From assembly GCF_039542035.1 (NCBI RefSeq), contig NZ_BAABHJ010000005.1:496001-560000 (forward strand): a stretch of DNA of 64,000 bases, written 5' to 3'. Below are positions 42,291 through 51,008 of this stretch, piece after piece (position 1 is the first letter of the stretch; every line of letters begins with the position of its first letter). Both the position numbers and the translations under genes were made by a program. Under the pieces are notes generated by a model, which did not search any database, was not told where the DNA came from, and worked only from the letters and a program-made list of their open reading frames with translations. The DNA is from Actinoallomurus liliacearum (GTDB lineage: Bacteria; Actinomycetota; Actinomycetes; Streptosporangiales; Streptosporangiaceae).

Positions 42291-43331
42291 ATGCGTGTCC
42301 ACGCCTACGCCGCACCGGCCGTCGGCGAGCCGCTGACCCCCACGACCATCGAACGGCGTGACGTCGGCCGGGGCGACGTTCTCATCGAGATCAAGTACGC
42401 CGGCATCTGTCACTCCGACATCCACACCGTAAGCGGCGACTGGGGCACTCAGCCCTACCCACTGGTCCCCGGCCACGAGATCGTCGGCATCGTCACCGAG
42501 GTCGGCGCCGCCGTCACCCGGCACCGGGTGGGCGACCGCGTCGGCGTCGGCTGCATGGTCAATTCCTGCGGGCGGTGCGTCAACTGCCGCAACGGTGACG
42601 AGCAGTACTGCCGGGAGGGGATGGTCCCCACCTACGCGGGTGTCGACCGGGACGGCACCGTCACGCAGGGCGGCTACTCCACGCACGTCGTCGTCGACGC
42701 CGACTTCGTCCTGGCAGTGCCCGAGGGCATCGACTTCGCCGCCGCGGCGCCGCTGCTGTGCGCCGGCATCACCACCTACTCGCCGTTGCGCCACTGGGGC
42801 GCCGGGCCGGGCAAGAAGGTCGCCGTCGTGGGCCTCGGCGGACTCGGGCACATGGCCGTCAAGATCGCCCACGCCATGGGCGCCGAGGTCACCGTGCTCT
42901 CGCAATCCCTGAAGAAGCAGGAGGACGGCCTGCGGCTCGGGGCCGACCATTACCACGCCACCGGCGACCCCGACACGTTCGAGCGGCTCGCCGGCCGGTT
43001 CGACCTGATCGTCAACACCGTCAGCGCCCGCATCGACGTCGACGCCTACCTCGGCCTGCTCGCCGTCGACGGCACCCTGGTCAACGTCGGCGCCCCCGCC
43101 GAGCCCCTGAGCGTCAACGTGTTCTCCCTCCTGAGCGGCCGGCGTTCCTACGCCGGGTCGATGATCGGCGGCATCGCCGAGACGCAGGAGATGCTGAATT
43201 TCTGCGCCGAGCACCACATCGGCGCCGACATCGAGCTGATCTCGGCGAATCAGATCAACGAGGCCTACGAGCGTGTTCTGGCCTCCGACGTCCGCTACCG
43301 GTTCGTCATCGACACCGCCACCCTCGGCTGA
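42291..43331 (+). CDS. Zinc-dependent alcohol dehydrogenase, CAD/YahK type
   Basis: A 346-residue medium-chain dehydrogenase. Catalytic zinc ligands are in AGICHSDIHTV and VPGHEIVG, structural zinc cysteines in CGRCVNCRNGDEQYC, and the NADP Rossmann loop is VAVVGLGGLGHMAVKIA. The C-terminal half has NTVSARIDVDAYLGLLAVDGTLVNVGAP and SMIGGIAETQEMLNFCAEH, typical of NADPH-dependent cinnamyl-alcohol-type aldehyde reductases. AAGGAG lies 8 bases before the ATG. It is monocistronic with a strong hairpin behind. Confidence 0.94.
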   Translation: MRVHAYAAPAVGEPLTPTTIERRDVGRGDVLIEIKYAGICHSDIHTVSGDWGTQPYPLVPGHEIVGIVTEVGAAVTRHRVGDRVGVGCMVNSCGRCVNCRNGDEQYCREGMVPTYAGVDRDGTVTQGGYSTHVVVDADFVLAVPEGIDFAAAAPLLCAGITTYSPLRHWGAGPGKKVAVVGLGGLGHMAVKIAHAMGAEVTVLSQSLKKQEDGLRLGADHYHATGDPDTFERLAGRFDLIVNTVSARIDVDAYLGLLAVDGTLVNVGAPAEPLSVNVFSLLSGRRSYAGSMIGGIAETQEMLNFCAEHHIGADIELISANQINEAYERVLASDVRYRFVIDTATLG

Positions 43332-43399
43332 CACGGAGCGCGACCGAGCGGGGCAGAGGGACGCTACGGCGACGTCACCGTTGGCCGACGGAGATCGTA

Positions 43400-43431
43400 G
43401 AGAGCGGCCCTCATGTGTGAGGGCCGCTCTC
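43400..43431 (+). terminator. Terminator after the alcohol dehydrogenase
   Basis: A perfect 14-bp stem (GAGAGCGGCCCTCA with TGAGGGCCGCTCTC) and a TGTG loop, followed by TTCC. A second perfect 11-bp hairpin with a 3-base loop follows at 43439-43463. Confidence 0.88.
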
Positions 43432-43438
43432 TTCCGGT

Positions 43439-43463
43439 GCCATGGCCGGCCTCCGGCCATGGC
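43439..43463 (-). terminator. Second hairpin, probably for the convergent esterase unit
   Basis: GCCATGGCCGG and CCGGCCATGGC with loop CCT. It lies 20 bases past the end of the small reverse-strand gene and so probably terminates that unit. Confidence 0.65.
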
Positions 43464-43483
43464 TCTTGTCGCTTCGGCTCCGT

Positions 43484-43597
43484 CTACCGGCGACCGAAGG
43501 AGATGATCCTCCTCGCGGTCCAGGACAACCCGGCGCCGATGGCGAAGCCGATCGTGACCGCGAGCGCGGCGTGGTGTCCCCATCCCACCTCGGCCAT
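43484..43597 (-). CDS. Small single-pass membrane protein downstream of the esterase
   Basis: A 37-residue frame: MAEVGWGHHAALAVTIGFAI, then GAGLSWTARRIISFGRR and a TAG. One hydrophobic helix is followed by a basic tail. It starts 17 bases after the esterase stop on the same strand, but no clear ribosome-binding site is seen. It could be a coupled small protein or chance. Confidence 0.4.
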   Translation of the reverse strand: MAEVGWGHHAALAVTIGFAIGAGLSWTARRIISFGRR

Positions 43598-43614
43598 GAT
43601 GGGGGGCTCGCGGG

Positions 43615-44622
43615 TCAGGCGGCCTCGGGGACGGAGCCGTGGTCGACGTCGCGGCGGATGAAGTGCGCGGCCTCCCGCATCGCCTCACTGGCCTCCGGTA
43701 TCAGGCCGTTGAACATCTGGAACACGTGCATCTGGCCGGGCCAGACCTGCAGCTCGTAGTCGGCCCCCGCCTCGGCCAGCGCGTCGGCGAACTTCTCGGC
43801 CTCGTCCCGCAGCACCTCGATCCCGCCGACCTGGATGAGGAAGGGCGGGAGGTCGGCGCTCGCGCAGGTGAGGAGCGACAGGCGTGGATCGTTCCAATCG
43901 CCGCCCCCCACGTACAGGCGGCCGAACCGCGTCGCGACGGCCGGGACGATGAACGGGTCCCGGCGCAGCATCGGCGAGGTCAGCGCCAGTTCGCCGGTCA
44001 GGTCGATCCAGGGGGAGAAGAGCACCACCTTGCCGGGTGTCGGCAGGTCCGTGCGGCACGCCTCCCCGGCCAGGGCGGCGGCCAGGTGCCCGCCGGAGGA
44101 GTCGCCCACCACGGTGATCCTCTCGGGCGGCAGGCCACGGGCCAGCAGCAGGCGGTACGCGTCCAGGGCGTCCTCGAACGCCGCCGGGAACGGGTGCTCC
44201 GGCGCCTGCCGGTAGCGCGGCGCGAGCACGGGCATCCCCGTGTCCATGGCCAGCCGGGTGGTGATCACCCGGTGCGTGCGGGGCGAGCAGATCGCGTACG
44301 CCCCGCCGTGCAGGTACAGGATCACGCCGCGGCTCGCGTCGCCGCCGGGCGGCCGCAGCCACTCGCCGCGGACCGGGCGCCGGATCTCCGGGAGGTCCAC
44401 GCACGGGTCGTTGAGGGGCTGGACGTGGACGCGGGGGTCGGCGCGCAGGCAGTGCGAACCCGCGCCCAGGAGGGTGCGCCACACCCGGACGCCGGTCGGC
44501 CCGCCTTTGACGCGGCCGGAGAAGGGCCGGACCCCCAGCCGGATGGCCGCGGCCAGCGCACGGCTCTGGGAGCTGGGGGTCCGCTCGTACGGGGGGAGTT
44601 CGGCATCTGCGACGTACGTCAT
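43615..44622 (-). CDS. Alpha/beta hydrolase, hormone-sensitive-lipase family esterase
   Basis: A 335-residue carboxylesterase. The HSL oxyanion motif is YLHGGAYAICS, the nucleophile elbow is VVGDSSGGHLAAAL (GDSSG), the acid lies in GGIEVLRDEAEKFAD and the His in QMHVFQMFNG. The start has AGGAGG 8 bases upstream. It faces the alcohol dehydrogenase and is divergent from the GntR-MFS unit. The likely substrate is a short acyl ester; the physiological role is unknown. Confidence 0.93.
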   Translation of the reverse strand: MTYVADAELPPYERTPSSQSRALAAAIRLGVRPFSGRVKGGPTGVRVWRTLLGAGSHCLRADPRVHVQPLNDPCVDLPEIRRPVRGEWLRPPGGDASRGVILYLHGGAYAICSPRTHRVITTRLAMDTGMPVLAPRYRQAPEHPFPAAFEDALDAYRLLLARGLPPERITVVGDSSGGHLAAALAGEACRTDLPTPGKVVLFSPWIDLTGELALTSPMLRRDPFIVPAVATRFGRLYVGGGDWNDPRLSLLTCASADLPPFLIQVGGIEVLRDEAEKFADALAEAGADYELQVWPGQMHVFQMFNGLIPEASEAMREAAHFIRRDVDHGSVPEAA

Positions 44623-44697
44623 GGCAACCGCCTCCTGGGCCAGGAGTCACCTAGTTAGTTAGATGCCCCACATGTCCGGTTCTTCACGTCACAAACT

Positions 44698-44716
44698 TGT
44701 AGAGTTAAGCGCTACA
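44698..44716. promoter_or_regulatory. Possible operator palindrome
   Basis: TGTAG-N9-CTACA sits between the divergent esterase and GntR genes, 35 bases before the GntR start codon. Symmetry and position suggest a GntR/FadR-type site, without a family consensus match. Confidence 0.3.
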
Positions 44717-44750
44717 TGTCTGACATCTGGCAAATTCCGGGAGGCCTGGC

Positions 44751-45425
44751 ATGTCGCTGCAGCCGGTTCAACGGGCGTCCGCCGTCGAGGCCGTGCTCGA
44801 CCAGATGCACGCCCAGGTCGCCTCCGGCGCCTGGGCGGTCGGCGCCCGCATCCCCGGCGAGCACGAACTCAGCGCCCGGCTGCGGGTCAGCCGGCCCGCC
44901 GTACGGGAGGCCATCCGCGCCCTGAGCCACGTCGGCGTGCTCGAGGTCCGGCGCGGCGACGGCACCTACGTGCGCAGCGCCGCCGACCCCCGGCCACTGC
45001 TGCGGCGGGTCGAGCGGGCGTCGCTGCGGGACGTGTTCGAGGTGCAGCTCGCCTATGACGTCCAGGCGGCCAAGCTCGCCGCCGTGCGCCGTACACCCGA
45101 GGACCTGCGGCGACTCGAGGGCCTCCTGCGCGACCGCGACGCCGCCGAGGCCCCCGAGGCCTTCGGCGAGGCGGACTCCGGCTTCCACCTGGGCGTCGCC
45201 GAGACCGCGCGGAACGCGCTGCTGACCGAGGCGTTCCGGTTCTTCCGGCACCGGCTGCGCGAGTCGCTGAGCGCCCTCCGCGAGGACCGCGACCTGCCCG
45301 AGGGCGGCCCCGAGCCGCACCACGCCGTGCTGGCGGCGATCGCCGACGGCGACCCTGAGGCGGCCGGCCGCGCGGCGGCCCGCGTCGTCGAACCCACCCT
45401 TCGCGCCCTGGAGGACGTCCTGTGA
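44751..45425 (+). CDS. GntR family regulator, FadR/FCD subfamily
   Basis: A 224-residue regulator. The winged HTH (VLDQMHAQVASGAWAVGARIPGEHELSARLRVSRPAVREAIRALSHVGVLEVRRGDGTYV) precedes a helical FCD domain (LRDVFEVQLAYDVQAAKLAAVRRTPEDLRRLEGL...FHLGVAETARNALLTEAFRFF...HHAVLAAIADGDPEAAGRAA), whose Asp/His residues normally bind a metal and a carboxylate effector. GGGAGGC precedes the ATG. Its stop overlaps the transporter start (GTGA), so it probably controls that transporter. Confidence 0.94.
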   Translation: MSLQPVQRASAVEAVLDQMHAQVASGAWAVGARIPGEHELSARLRVSRPAVREAIRALSHVGVLEVRRGDGTYVRSAADPRPLLRRVERASLRDVFEVQLAYDVQAAKLAAVRRTPEDLRRLEGLLRDRDAAEAPEAFGEADSGFHLGVAETARNALLTEAFRFFRHRLRESLSALREDRDLPEGGPEPHHAVLAAIADGDPEAAGRAAARVVEPTLRALEDVL

Positions 45426-46606
45426 GGCGCTACGCCGGCATCGCGCTGATCGTCCTGGTCGCGCTCAACCTGCGTCCCGCGATCGTCGCGGTCGGTCCGC
45501 TGCTCCGCCAGATCCAGGATGACCTGCACCTCTCCGGTACGGCGGCAGGCGCGCTGACGACGCTCCCGCTGGTCTTCTTCGGCTCGTTCGGCCTGGTGCT
45601 GCCCCTGCTGCGACGGTCGCCGCGCGGGGAACGCCTGCTGGTCGCCAGCATGCTCGTGCTCGTCGTCGCGCTGCTGGTGCGCGTGCTGCCCTCCCAGATC
45701 GCACTGTTCGGCGGGGCGCTCCTGGCCGGGATCGCGATCAGCGTCGGCAACATCGCCGTCCCGTCGATCATCAAGCGGGACCATCCCCAGGCGATCATGG
45801 CGGTCACGGCCGTCTACACGATCGCGGTGACCGTCGGCGCGGCGGTCTCCTCGAGCGTCGCGGTGCCGATCGAGCACGCCACCGGATCCTCCTGGCGGCT
45901 TCCGCTCGCGCTGCTGGCCATCCCCGCGGGCCTGGCCGCGCTCGCCTGGCTGCCGCGCGCCCGCCGGGCCGCCGCCGCGGTACCGGCCGCCGAAGGCTCG
46001 CCGCAGGTCTGGCGGTCCGGGCTGGCCTGGCAGGTCACCGCGTTCATGGGCGTCCAGTCGCTGCTGGCGTACGTCGTCTCCGGCTGGCTGCCGACGCTCT
46101 GCCAGGACCGGGGGCTGAGCGAGACGGCGGCCGGCTACGCCCTCGGCGTCACCAGCCTCCTGCAGGCCGTCGGCGCGCTGGCCGTCCCGGTGATCGAGCG
46201 CCGGCTGCGCGACCAGCGGCCCCTCGTCGTCCTGGTCGGCGTGCTCTGCCTGATCGGCTTCTCCGGCACCGCCTGGGCGCCGATCGGCTCGGTCTGGCTG
46301 TGGATCGTCGTGCTCGGGCTCGGACAGGGCGTCGGCTTCGCCACCGCCCTGTCGTTCATCGGCCTGCGCTCCGCCGACGCGCACGTGGCCGCGCAGTTGT
46401 CGGGGATGGCGCAGGGCGTCGGCTACGTGATCGCCGCACTGGGCCCGCTCGCCGTCGGCGCGGTGCACGACGCCACGCACGGCTGGAGCGTTCCGTCGAT
46501 CATCCTGCTGGTCGTGTCGGTGATCCTCGTAGTGCCCGGCCTCGGCGCCGGTCGTGCTCGCACGATCGGCGCCGAACCCGAGCCCGTCCTCGTCAGCCGC
46601 CCGTGA
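45422..46606 (+). CDS. MFS transporter, CynX/NimT family
   Basis: A 394-residue, 12-TM major facilitator protein. The opening RRYAGIALIVLVALNLRPAIVAVGPLL and the motif GGALLAGIAISVGNIAVPSIIKRDHP are typical of the CynX/NimT (cyanate/2-nitroimidazole) group. Later segments include SLLQAVGALAVPVIERRLRDQRPLVVLVGVLC and GLGQGVGFATALSFIGLRSADAHVAAQLSGMAQGVGYVIAALGPLAVG. It is translationally coupled to the GntR regulator. The substrate is unknown. Its 3' end overlaps the convergent CU044_5270 gene by 14 bases. Confidence 0.93.
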   Translation: MRRYAGIALIVLVALNLRPAIVAVGPLLRQIQDDLHLSGTAAGALTTLPLVFFGSFGLVLPLLRRSPRGERLLVASMLVLVVALLVRVLPSQIALFGGALLAGIAISVGNIAVPSIIKRDHPQAIMAVTAVYTIAVTVGAAVSSSVAVPIEHATGSSWRLPLALLAIPAGLAALAWLPRARRAAAAVPAAEGSPQVWRSGLAWQVTAFMGVQSLLAYVVSGWLPTLCQDRGLSETAAGYALGVTSLLQAVGALAVPVIERRLRDQRPLVVLVGVLCLIGFSGTAWAPIGSVWLWIVVLGLGQGVGFATALSFIGLRSADAHVAAQLSGMAQGVGYVIAALGPLAVGAVHDATHGWSVPSIILLVVSVILVVPGLGAGRARTIGAEPEPVLVSRP

Positions 46607-47645
46607 CCTTCGGCGCGCTGTCCGCGACGGTCACCTTCAGCTGAGCGGTCGACTCCGTGACGGTGCCGACGGGCGCCTGGCCCTTCTCCGCGTCCGTCAC
46701 CACCGCTCGCCGGCCGAGGAACAGGTACGTCTTCGGGTCGAAGATGTACTCCGACCGCTCGCCCGCGTCCTCGTCGGTCCGGGCGACCGCGATGCCCTGA
46801 CGACCCGCGGCGTCCTCGGCCCGCCCCACGGCCTGTGCGCCCGGGATGGTCGCGGCGGCGCGGAACAGCGCCGCGCGCTGTGCGGACGGCAGGTAGGCCT
46901 CCGTCAGCATGGCGCCGACCCGCGACCACGCCTCCCGGTCGCCTTCCAGGGTCCCCGGCCTCAGATGGTCGTACAGGTGGGCGCGCATGCCCTGGGGGTC
47001 GGCCGGCAGCCGGCTGAGGTACGCGTAGTCGTTGCGCAGGTACTCGGCCCTCTGGTCGACGTCCGCCGCTCGCGTCGGCCCCGACGCGCCGACCTCCTTC
47101 TCGGCCTCGGGCGGGATCGGCCACTTCCCGTACCGCTTGGGCGGCAGGACGGTCTCCGTCAGGACGCCGCCCGTGGCCCGGCCCTCGACGGGCAGCCAGA
47201 TCTTCCGGCGGGAGCAGGCCAGGTAGCGGAAGTTGCCCTTCTCGTTGTTCACGTCCGAGGTCTCGTCCGCCTGCGACTCGAAGACCAGGAACTGGCCGGG
47301 CCTGGGGTGCAGCTCACGCTGCCTGGTCGCGGCGTCGGCCGCGCGGTCGAGGGTCTGCACGACAGCCACCGGCACGGCCATCGGCGTGTACGACGCCTTC
47401 GGATCGCTCGAACCGCCACCGGTGAACACGATCCCGGCGACCGCCGCTGCGGCCAGCCCGGTCGCGACGGCGCCCAGGCCGATCCGCAGTGGCCACGCCC
47501 TTCCCTGCCGGGCCGGCCGCGGCAGCCGGGCCGACCCGGGGGCCACGATCTCGGACAGCAGCCGGTCCTCCTCGGCGCGCAGGTCCGCCAGGGCGGGCCG
47601 GGGCACCTCCGCGCGCAGCAGGTTGAGCTGGGTCATCTCATCCAT
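46593..47645 (-). CDS. CU044_5270 family membrane protein, partner of the ECF sigma factor
   Basis: A 350-residue protein. The cytoplasmic head MDEMTQLNLLRAEVPRPALADLRAEEDRLLSEI is followed by a single TM segment (LGAVATGLAAAAVAGIVFTGG) and a large extracytoplasmic domain (PGQFLVFESQADETSD..., RKIWLPVEGRATGG..., LPADPQGMRAHLYDHL..., SEYIFDPKTYLFLGRRAV). This is the layout of CU044_5270 proteins, which are usually encoded just after an ECF sigma gene. It overlaps that gene by 8 bases. An anti-sigma or signal-sensing role is likely, but there is no ZAS zinc motif. Confidence 0.88.
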   Translation of the reverse strand: MDEMTQLNLLRAEVPRPALADLRAEEDRLLSEIVAPGSARLPRPARQGRAWPLRIGLGAVATGLAAAAVAGIVFTGGGSSDPKASYTPMAVPVAVVQTLDRAADAATRQRELHPRPGQFLVFESQADETSDVNNEKGNFRYLACSRRKIWLPVEGRATGGVLTETVLPPKRYGKWPIPPEAEKEVGASGPTRAADVDQRAEYLRNDYAYLSRLPADPQGMRAHLYDHLRPGTLEGDREAWSRVGAMLTEAYLPSAQRAALFRAAATIPGAQAVGRAEDAAGRQGIAVARTDEDAGERSEYIFDPKTYLFLGRRAVVTDAEKGQAPVGTVTESTAQLKVTVADSAPKVTGG

Positions 47646-48237
47646 GTTCGATTTCCTCGCTGACAGAAGTGGGATCGACGCCGCCGAGTTCCGCGCGTAG
47701 CTTCTTCCGGGCCCGGTTGACGCGGGAGCGCACCGTTCCGATCGGCACCCCGAGCGCCTGGGCGGCCTCCTGGTAGCCGAGCTCGCCCCAGGTCACCAGC
47801 AACAACGCGTCGCGGTGACCGGCGGGCAGCCTCCTCAGGGCGGCGGCCAGGCGCCGCCGTACGGCCCCCGCGCTCACCCGCTCGTCGGAGCGGGTGAACG
47901 GATCGGTGACCGGGTCGATCCCGGTCCGCTCGAGGGCGCGCAACTGCCGCACCTCGGTGCGCTGGTGGCGTCCGATCCGATTGGTCGCGATGCCGTACAG
48001 CCAGGGACGCGCGCTCGACCGGGTCAGGTCGTACCGGTCCCGCTGCCGGAACGCCGCCAGGAAGGTCTCCGCGACGACGTCCTCGGCGGCGTCCGCGCCC
48101 AGGCGGCGGGTGACGTACCGCTTGATGTCGGGTGCGTGCCGACGGAACACCTCGGCGAACGCATCGGGCTCTCGCCGGGACCGCTCGATCACGGAGGCGT
48201 CGTCGGCCTCCGTGGCGGTCCGGCTCGTCTCGCTCAT
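47638..48237 (-). CDS. ECF-type RNA polymerase sigma factor
   Basis: A 199-residue sigma factor. Region 2 is DAFAEVFRRHAPDIKRYVTRRLGADAAEDVVAETFLAAFRQRDRYD...ARPWLYGIATNRIGRHQR. Region 4 is RRLAAALRRLPAGHRDALLLVTWGELGYQEAAQALGVPIGTVRSRVNRARKKLRAEL. It matches the ECF group paired with CU044_5270 proteins, with which it overlaps. It presumably directs a small regulon in response to the extracytoplasmic domain of its partner. Confidence 0.94.
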   Translation of the reverse strand: MSETSRTATEADDASVIERSRREPDAFAEVFRRHAPDIKRYVTRRLGADAAEDVVAETFLAAFRQRDRYDLTRSSARPWLYGIATNRIGRHQRTEVRQLRALERTGIDPVTDPFTRSDERVSAGAVRRRLAAALRRLPAGHRDALLLVTWGELGYQEAAQALGVPIGTVRSRVNRARKKLRAELGGVDPTSVSEEIEHG

Positions 48238-48329
48238 ACTCCGGCCTCTCGGCTTTCGGTCAGGACGACCGTTGTTGCCCGCCCGGAGAAGGCCGGTTCC
48301 CGCCCGGAGGCCGGATCACGAAAAAGGGG

Positions 48330-48503
48330 TCAGACGCGGGTGGGGCGGCGGACGAGTTCACCGCTGCAGCTGGCGCAGACGTGGGACAGCATCCGGGTGC
48401 ACGGCCCGCAGTAGGAGCACTCGTAGCTGCAGATGTAGGCGAGGCCGTTCTGGTCCAGGGGGGCGGCGCAGCGTTCGCACGCGCCGCGCATCTCGAGCGC
48501 CAT
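48330..48503 (-). CDS. DUF1272 zinc-ribbon protein
   Basis: A 57-residue protein with four CxxC-like pairs: CERCAAPL, YICSYECSYCGPC, HVCASCSG. The MALEMR...CERCxxPL...AYICSYECxxCxxC...CxxCxGELVRRP pattern is diagnostic of DUF1272. It probably binds two zinc ions; the function is unknown. It is divergent from the AcuC-like gene. Confidence 0.92.
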   Translation of the reverse strand: MALEMRGACERCAAPLDQNGLAYICSYECSYCGPCTRMLSHVCASCSGELVRRPTRV

Positions 48504-48569
48504 GGGCGCGCAGCCTACCGGTACCGTGACCGGTGGACGCTTCGCGGGCGCGGTCGGGAGGTAACAGCG

Positions 48570-49727
48570 GTGAGTGCCTCGTTTCGGGTCTTCTGGGACG
48601 ACCGGCTGGTGACGTACGACTTCGGGGACGAGCACCCGATGAATCCCGTCCGCGTCGAGCTGACGATGGCGCTCGCCCGCGAGCTGGGCGTGTTCGACGC
48701 GCCGCACGTGTCGGTCGAGGGGTTCGAGCCGGCCGACGACGCGCTGCTGACCCTGGTGCACGATCCGGCCTACATCGAGGCGGTGCGCCGGGAGCGGCTC
48801 GACGTCGCGCGGGGCCTGGGCCTGGCCGACAACCCGGTCTTCGCCGGCATGCACGACGCGTCCGCGCTGGTGGCCGGCGCCTCGGTGGCGGCGGCACGGG
48901 CCGTCTGGACCGGCGAGGCCGAGCACGCGGCCAACATCGCCGGCGGGTTGCACCACGCCATGCACGGCGCGGCGTCCGGGTTCTGCGTCTACAACGACCC
49001 GGCGATCGCGATCGCCTGGCTGCTCGCCCAGGGCGCGGAGCGGGTCGCGTACGTGGACGTCGACGTGCACCACGGCGACGGTGTCCAGGCGGCGTTCTAC
49101 GACGACCCGCGCGTCATGACGATCAGCCTGCACGAGACGCCGCGGACACTCTTCCCCGGCACCGGGCTGCCGAAGGAGACGGGGGCGCGGGGCACGTCGG
49201 TCAACGTCGCCCTGCCGCCCGGCAGCGGCGACCGGCACTGGCTGCGCGCCTTCGACGCGGTGGTCCCGCCGCTCCTGCGCGAGTTCCAGCCGGAGATCCT
49301 GGTCACCCAGCAGGGCTGCGACAGCCACGAGCTCGATCCCCTCGCCCACCTGACGCTGAGCGTCGACGGGCAGCGCGCCGCGTACCAGGCACTGCACCGG
49401 CTGGCGCACGAGACGGCCGGTGGGCGCTGGGTCCTGACCGGCGGGGGCGGGTACGAGCTCGTCCACGTCGTCCCGCGCGCCTGGACCCACCTGCTCGCCG
49501 AGGCGGCGGGCCGGCCGATCCCGCCCGACACGCCGACCCCGGAGTCCTGGCGGGAGTTCGTACGACGCCGCACGGGGCAGCGGGCGCCCGAACGCATGAC
49601 CGATGGAGCGAACACGGAGGTGCGGCCGTGGGCGAGGGGGTACGACCCGGCGGATCCGGTGGACCGGGCGATTCAGGCGACGCGGCAGGCGGTGTTCCCG
49701 GAGCACGGCCTGGACCCGATGCCGTGA
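48570..49727 (+). CDS. AcuC-type protein deacetylase (class I HDAC fold)
   Basis: A 385-residue arginase/deacetylase-fold enzyme. The catalytic His-His and zinc Asp/His are in VAYVDVDVHHGDGVQAAFYDD, with a further zinc Asp in VTQQGCDSHELDPLAHL and the catalytic Tyr in LTGGGGYELVHVVPRAW. The head FRVFWDDRLVTYDFGDEHPMNPVRVELTMAL is typical of AcuC, which in Bacillus deacetylates acetyl-CoA synthetase. GGGAGG lies 8 bases before the GTG. It is coupled by GTGA to a phosphatase-like gene, a frequent actinomycete pairing. Confidence 0.94.
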   Translation: MSASFRVFWDDRLVTYDFGDEHPMNPVRVELTMALARELGVFDAPHVSVEGFEPADDALLTLVHDPAYIEAVRRERLDVARGLGLADNPVFAGMHDASALVAGASVAAARAVWTGEAEHAANIAGGLHHAMHGAASGFCVYNDPAIAIAWLLAQGAERVAYVDVDVHHGDGVQAAFYDDPRVMTISLHETPRTLFPGTGLPKETGARGTSVNVALPPGSGDRHWLRAFDAVVPPLLREFQPEILVTQQGCDSHELDPLAHLTLSVDGQRAAYQALHRLAHETAGGRWVLTGGGGYELVHVVPRAWTHLLAEAAGRPIPPDTPTPESWREFVRRRTGQRAPERMTDGANTEVRPWARGYDPADPVDRAIQATRQAVFPEHGLDPMP

Positions 49728-50539
49728 GCCTTGCCGATCAGCCGGTCCCGACCCGCGACGAGCTGCGCGAGCACCTGGTCCGTACGCTGATCGCCGGGGT
49801 GGTCGCCACGCCGCGCCAGGGCAACCTCCTGCACTACCGGCGGATGGCGGCGCGCAGACCGGACTACCTGTTCGGGCTCGAGCTGGAGCGGGACTGGGGG
49901 TTCGAGCAGATCTTCGCGCTCATGGTGGACAGGTGCGGGATCGATCCGGATCCGGCGCACCTGTACGGCGACGACACGATCGACCCGGATCGGACGATCG
50001 ACGCCCTGGAGGCCCTGGCGGGCCGGCTCGCGCAGGCGGCGGAGCGCCGGGAGACGGTGGTGCTGGCCACCGGGCATCCGGACGGGCTGCTGCCGGTGTA
50101 CGTCGCGGTGGGCCGGGCGCTGCGGGCGCGCGGCTGCCGGGTGCCGACGCCCGCGTCCGGCTGGGCGTACGACGTGCGGACGGCGCGCGGCGTGGAGCGG
50201 CGGGAGATCCGCTATGTGGAGGGCGTCGCGACGCTGGCCACCGGCGCGGACCTGCACCATACGCACGACGCGGACCCCATGCGCGCGATTTTGCGCGAGC
50301 TTTCCGACGGCGGCGGACCCTGGCCGGATCTGGTCATCGCGGACCACGGATGGGCGGGCGCGGCGGGCCAGGCGGGCGTCGACACGGTCGGGTTCGCGGA
50401 CTGCAATGATCCGGCCCTGTTCGCGGGGGAGGCGGAGGGGAAGGTCCGTACCGTGGTTCCCCTGGACGACAACGTGCTCCCGGATCACTACACCCCGCTC
50501 ACTGTGTATCTTTTGACACATTCGAGCCTGATTGATTGA
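49724..50539 (+). CDS. Phosphatase-like protein coupled to acuC
   Basis: A 271-residue protein whose opening, PVPTRDELREHLVRTLIAGVVATPRQGNLLHYRRMAARRPDYLFGLEL, is conserved in actinomycete proteins annotated as phosphatases. Later segments VVLATGHPDGLLPVYVAVGRALRARG, ADLHHTHDADPMRAIL, WPDLVIADHGWAGAAGQAGVDTVGFADCNDPALF and VPLDDNVLPDHYTPL carry acidic and His residues compatible with a metal-dependent hydrolase. No experimental function is known to me. It overlaps the AcuC stop by 4 bases, so they probably act together. Confidence 0.82.
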   Translation: MSLADQPVPTRDELREHLVRTLIAGVVATPRQGNLLHYRRMAARRPDYLFGLELERDWGFEQIFALMVDRCGIDPDPAHLYGDDTIDPDRTIDALEALAGRLAQAAERRETVVLATGHPDGLLPVYVAVGRALRARGCRVPTPASGWAYDVRTARGVERREIRYVEGVATLATGADLHHTHDADPMRAILRELSDGGGPWPDLVIADHGWAGAAGQAGVDTVGFADCNDPALFAGEAEGKVRTVVPLDDNVLPDHYTPLTVYLLTHSSLID

Positions 50540-50647
50540 ACTCCCCTCTTGCGACTCGGGAATCACGATTTACGCTGGAGGAAAGTACACGGCCGTGATC
50601 AAAGTCACCCAAAGGTCTGACGCGCGGCGTGTGGAAGAGGGCGTCCG

Positions 50648-50851
50648 ATGAGCTCAGGCGAGCGACCTCTCAGCGAGGTCAGGTTCCTGACTGTGGCCGA
50701 GGTGGCTGCGGTGATGCGGGTGTCCAAGATGACCGTATACCGCCTCGTTCACTCGGGAGAACTACCGGCGATTCGCGTGGGACGTTCGTTCCGCGTACCA
50801 GAGCAGGCTGTCCACGACTATCTGCGGGACGCGTACATCGAAGCGGGCTGA
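50648..50851 (+). CDS. Excisionase/MerR-like helix-turn-helix protein
   Basis: A 67-residue DNA-binding protein: FLTVAEVAAVMRVSKMTVYRLVHSGELPAIRVGRSFRVPEQAVHDYLRDA, the HTH_17 (excisionase) fold. It is not BldC by sequence. Proteins of exactly this type lie just upstream of bS22 in many actinomycetes, so it is a conserved chromosomal regulator and not a phage excisionase. A TTGCGA/TACGCT promoter pair is visible around 50550-50576. Confidence 0.9.
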   Translation: MSSGERPLSEVRFLTVAEVAAVMRVSKMTVYRLVHSGELPAIRVGRSFRVPEQAVHDYLRDAYIEAG

Positions 50852-50932
50852 CGCTCGCGTTCCTCACCGGGAGGCGGAGGCCTTCGCGGCGAGTGGCGGC
50901 GGCCCACGACCGATCGGCGTCGAGGCGGCGGT

Positions 50933-50967
50933 ACCCTTGGGCACCGGGCCATGTGCCCGCCAAGGGT
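50933..50967 (+). promoter_or_regulatory. Hairpin in the bS22 leader
   Basis: ACCCTTGGGCAC and GTGCCC-G-CCAAGGGT form a 14-bp stem with one bulge and an 8-base loop. It lies 41 bases before the bS22 start, so it may be a terminator of the preceding gene or a leader structure controlling bS22. Confidence 0.5.
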
Positions 50968-51008
50968 GCTGATCGCCCGTCTCCTGCTGATCATCGAGTG
51001 AGGGTTCC

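Noticed and set aside
45053..46480. A 475-codon reverse frame over the GntR and MFS genes
   Set aside because: Antisense to two coupled genes of known families; composition is that of a mirror frame.
50648..50851. Phage excisionase marking an integrated element
   Set aside because: No integrase, attachment-site repeats or tRNA gene nearby, and the gene is part of a conserved chromosomal block with bS22.
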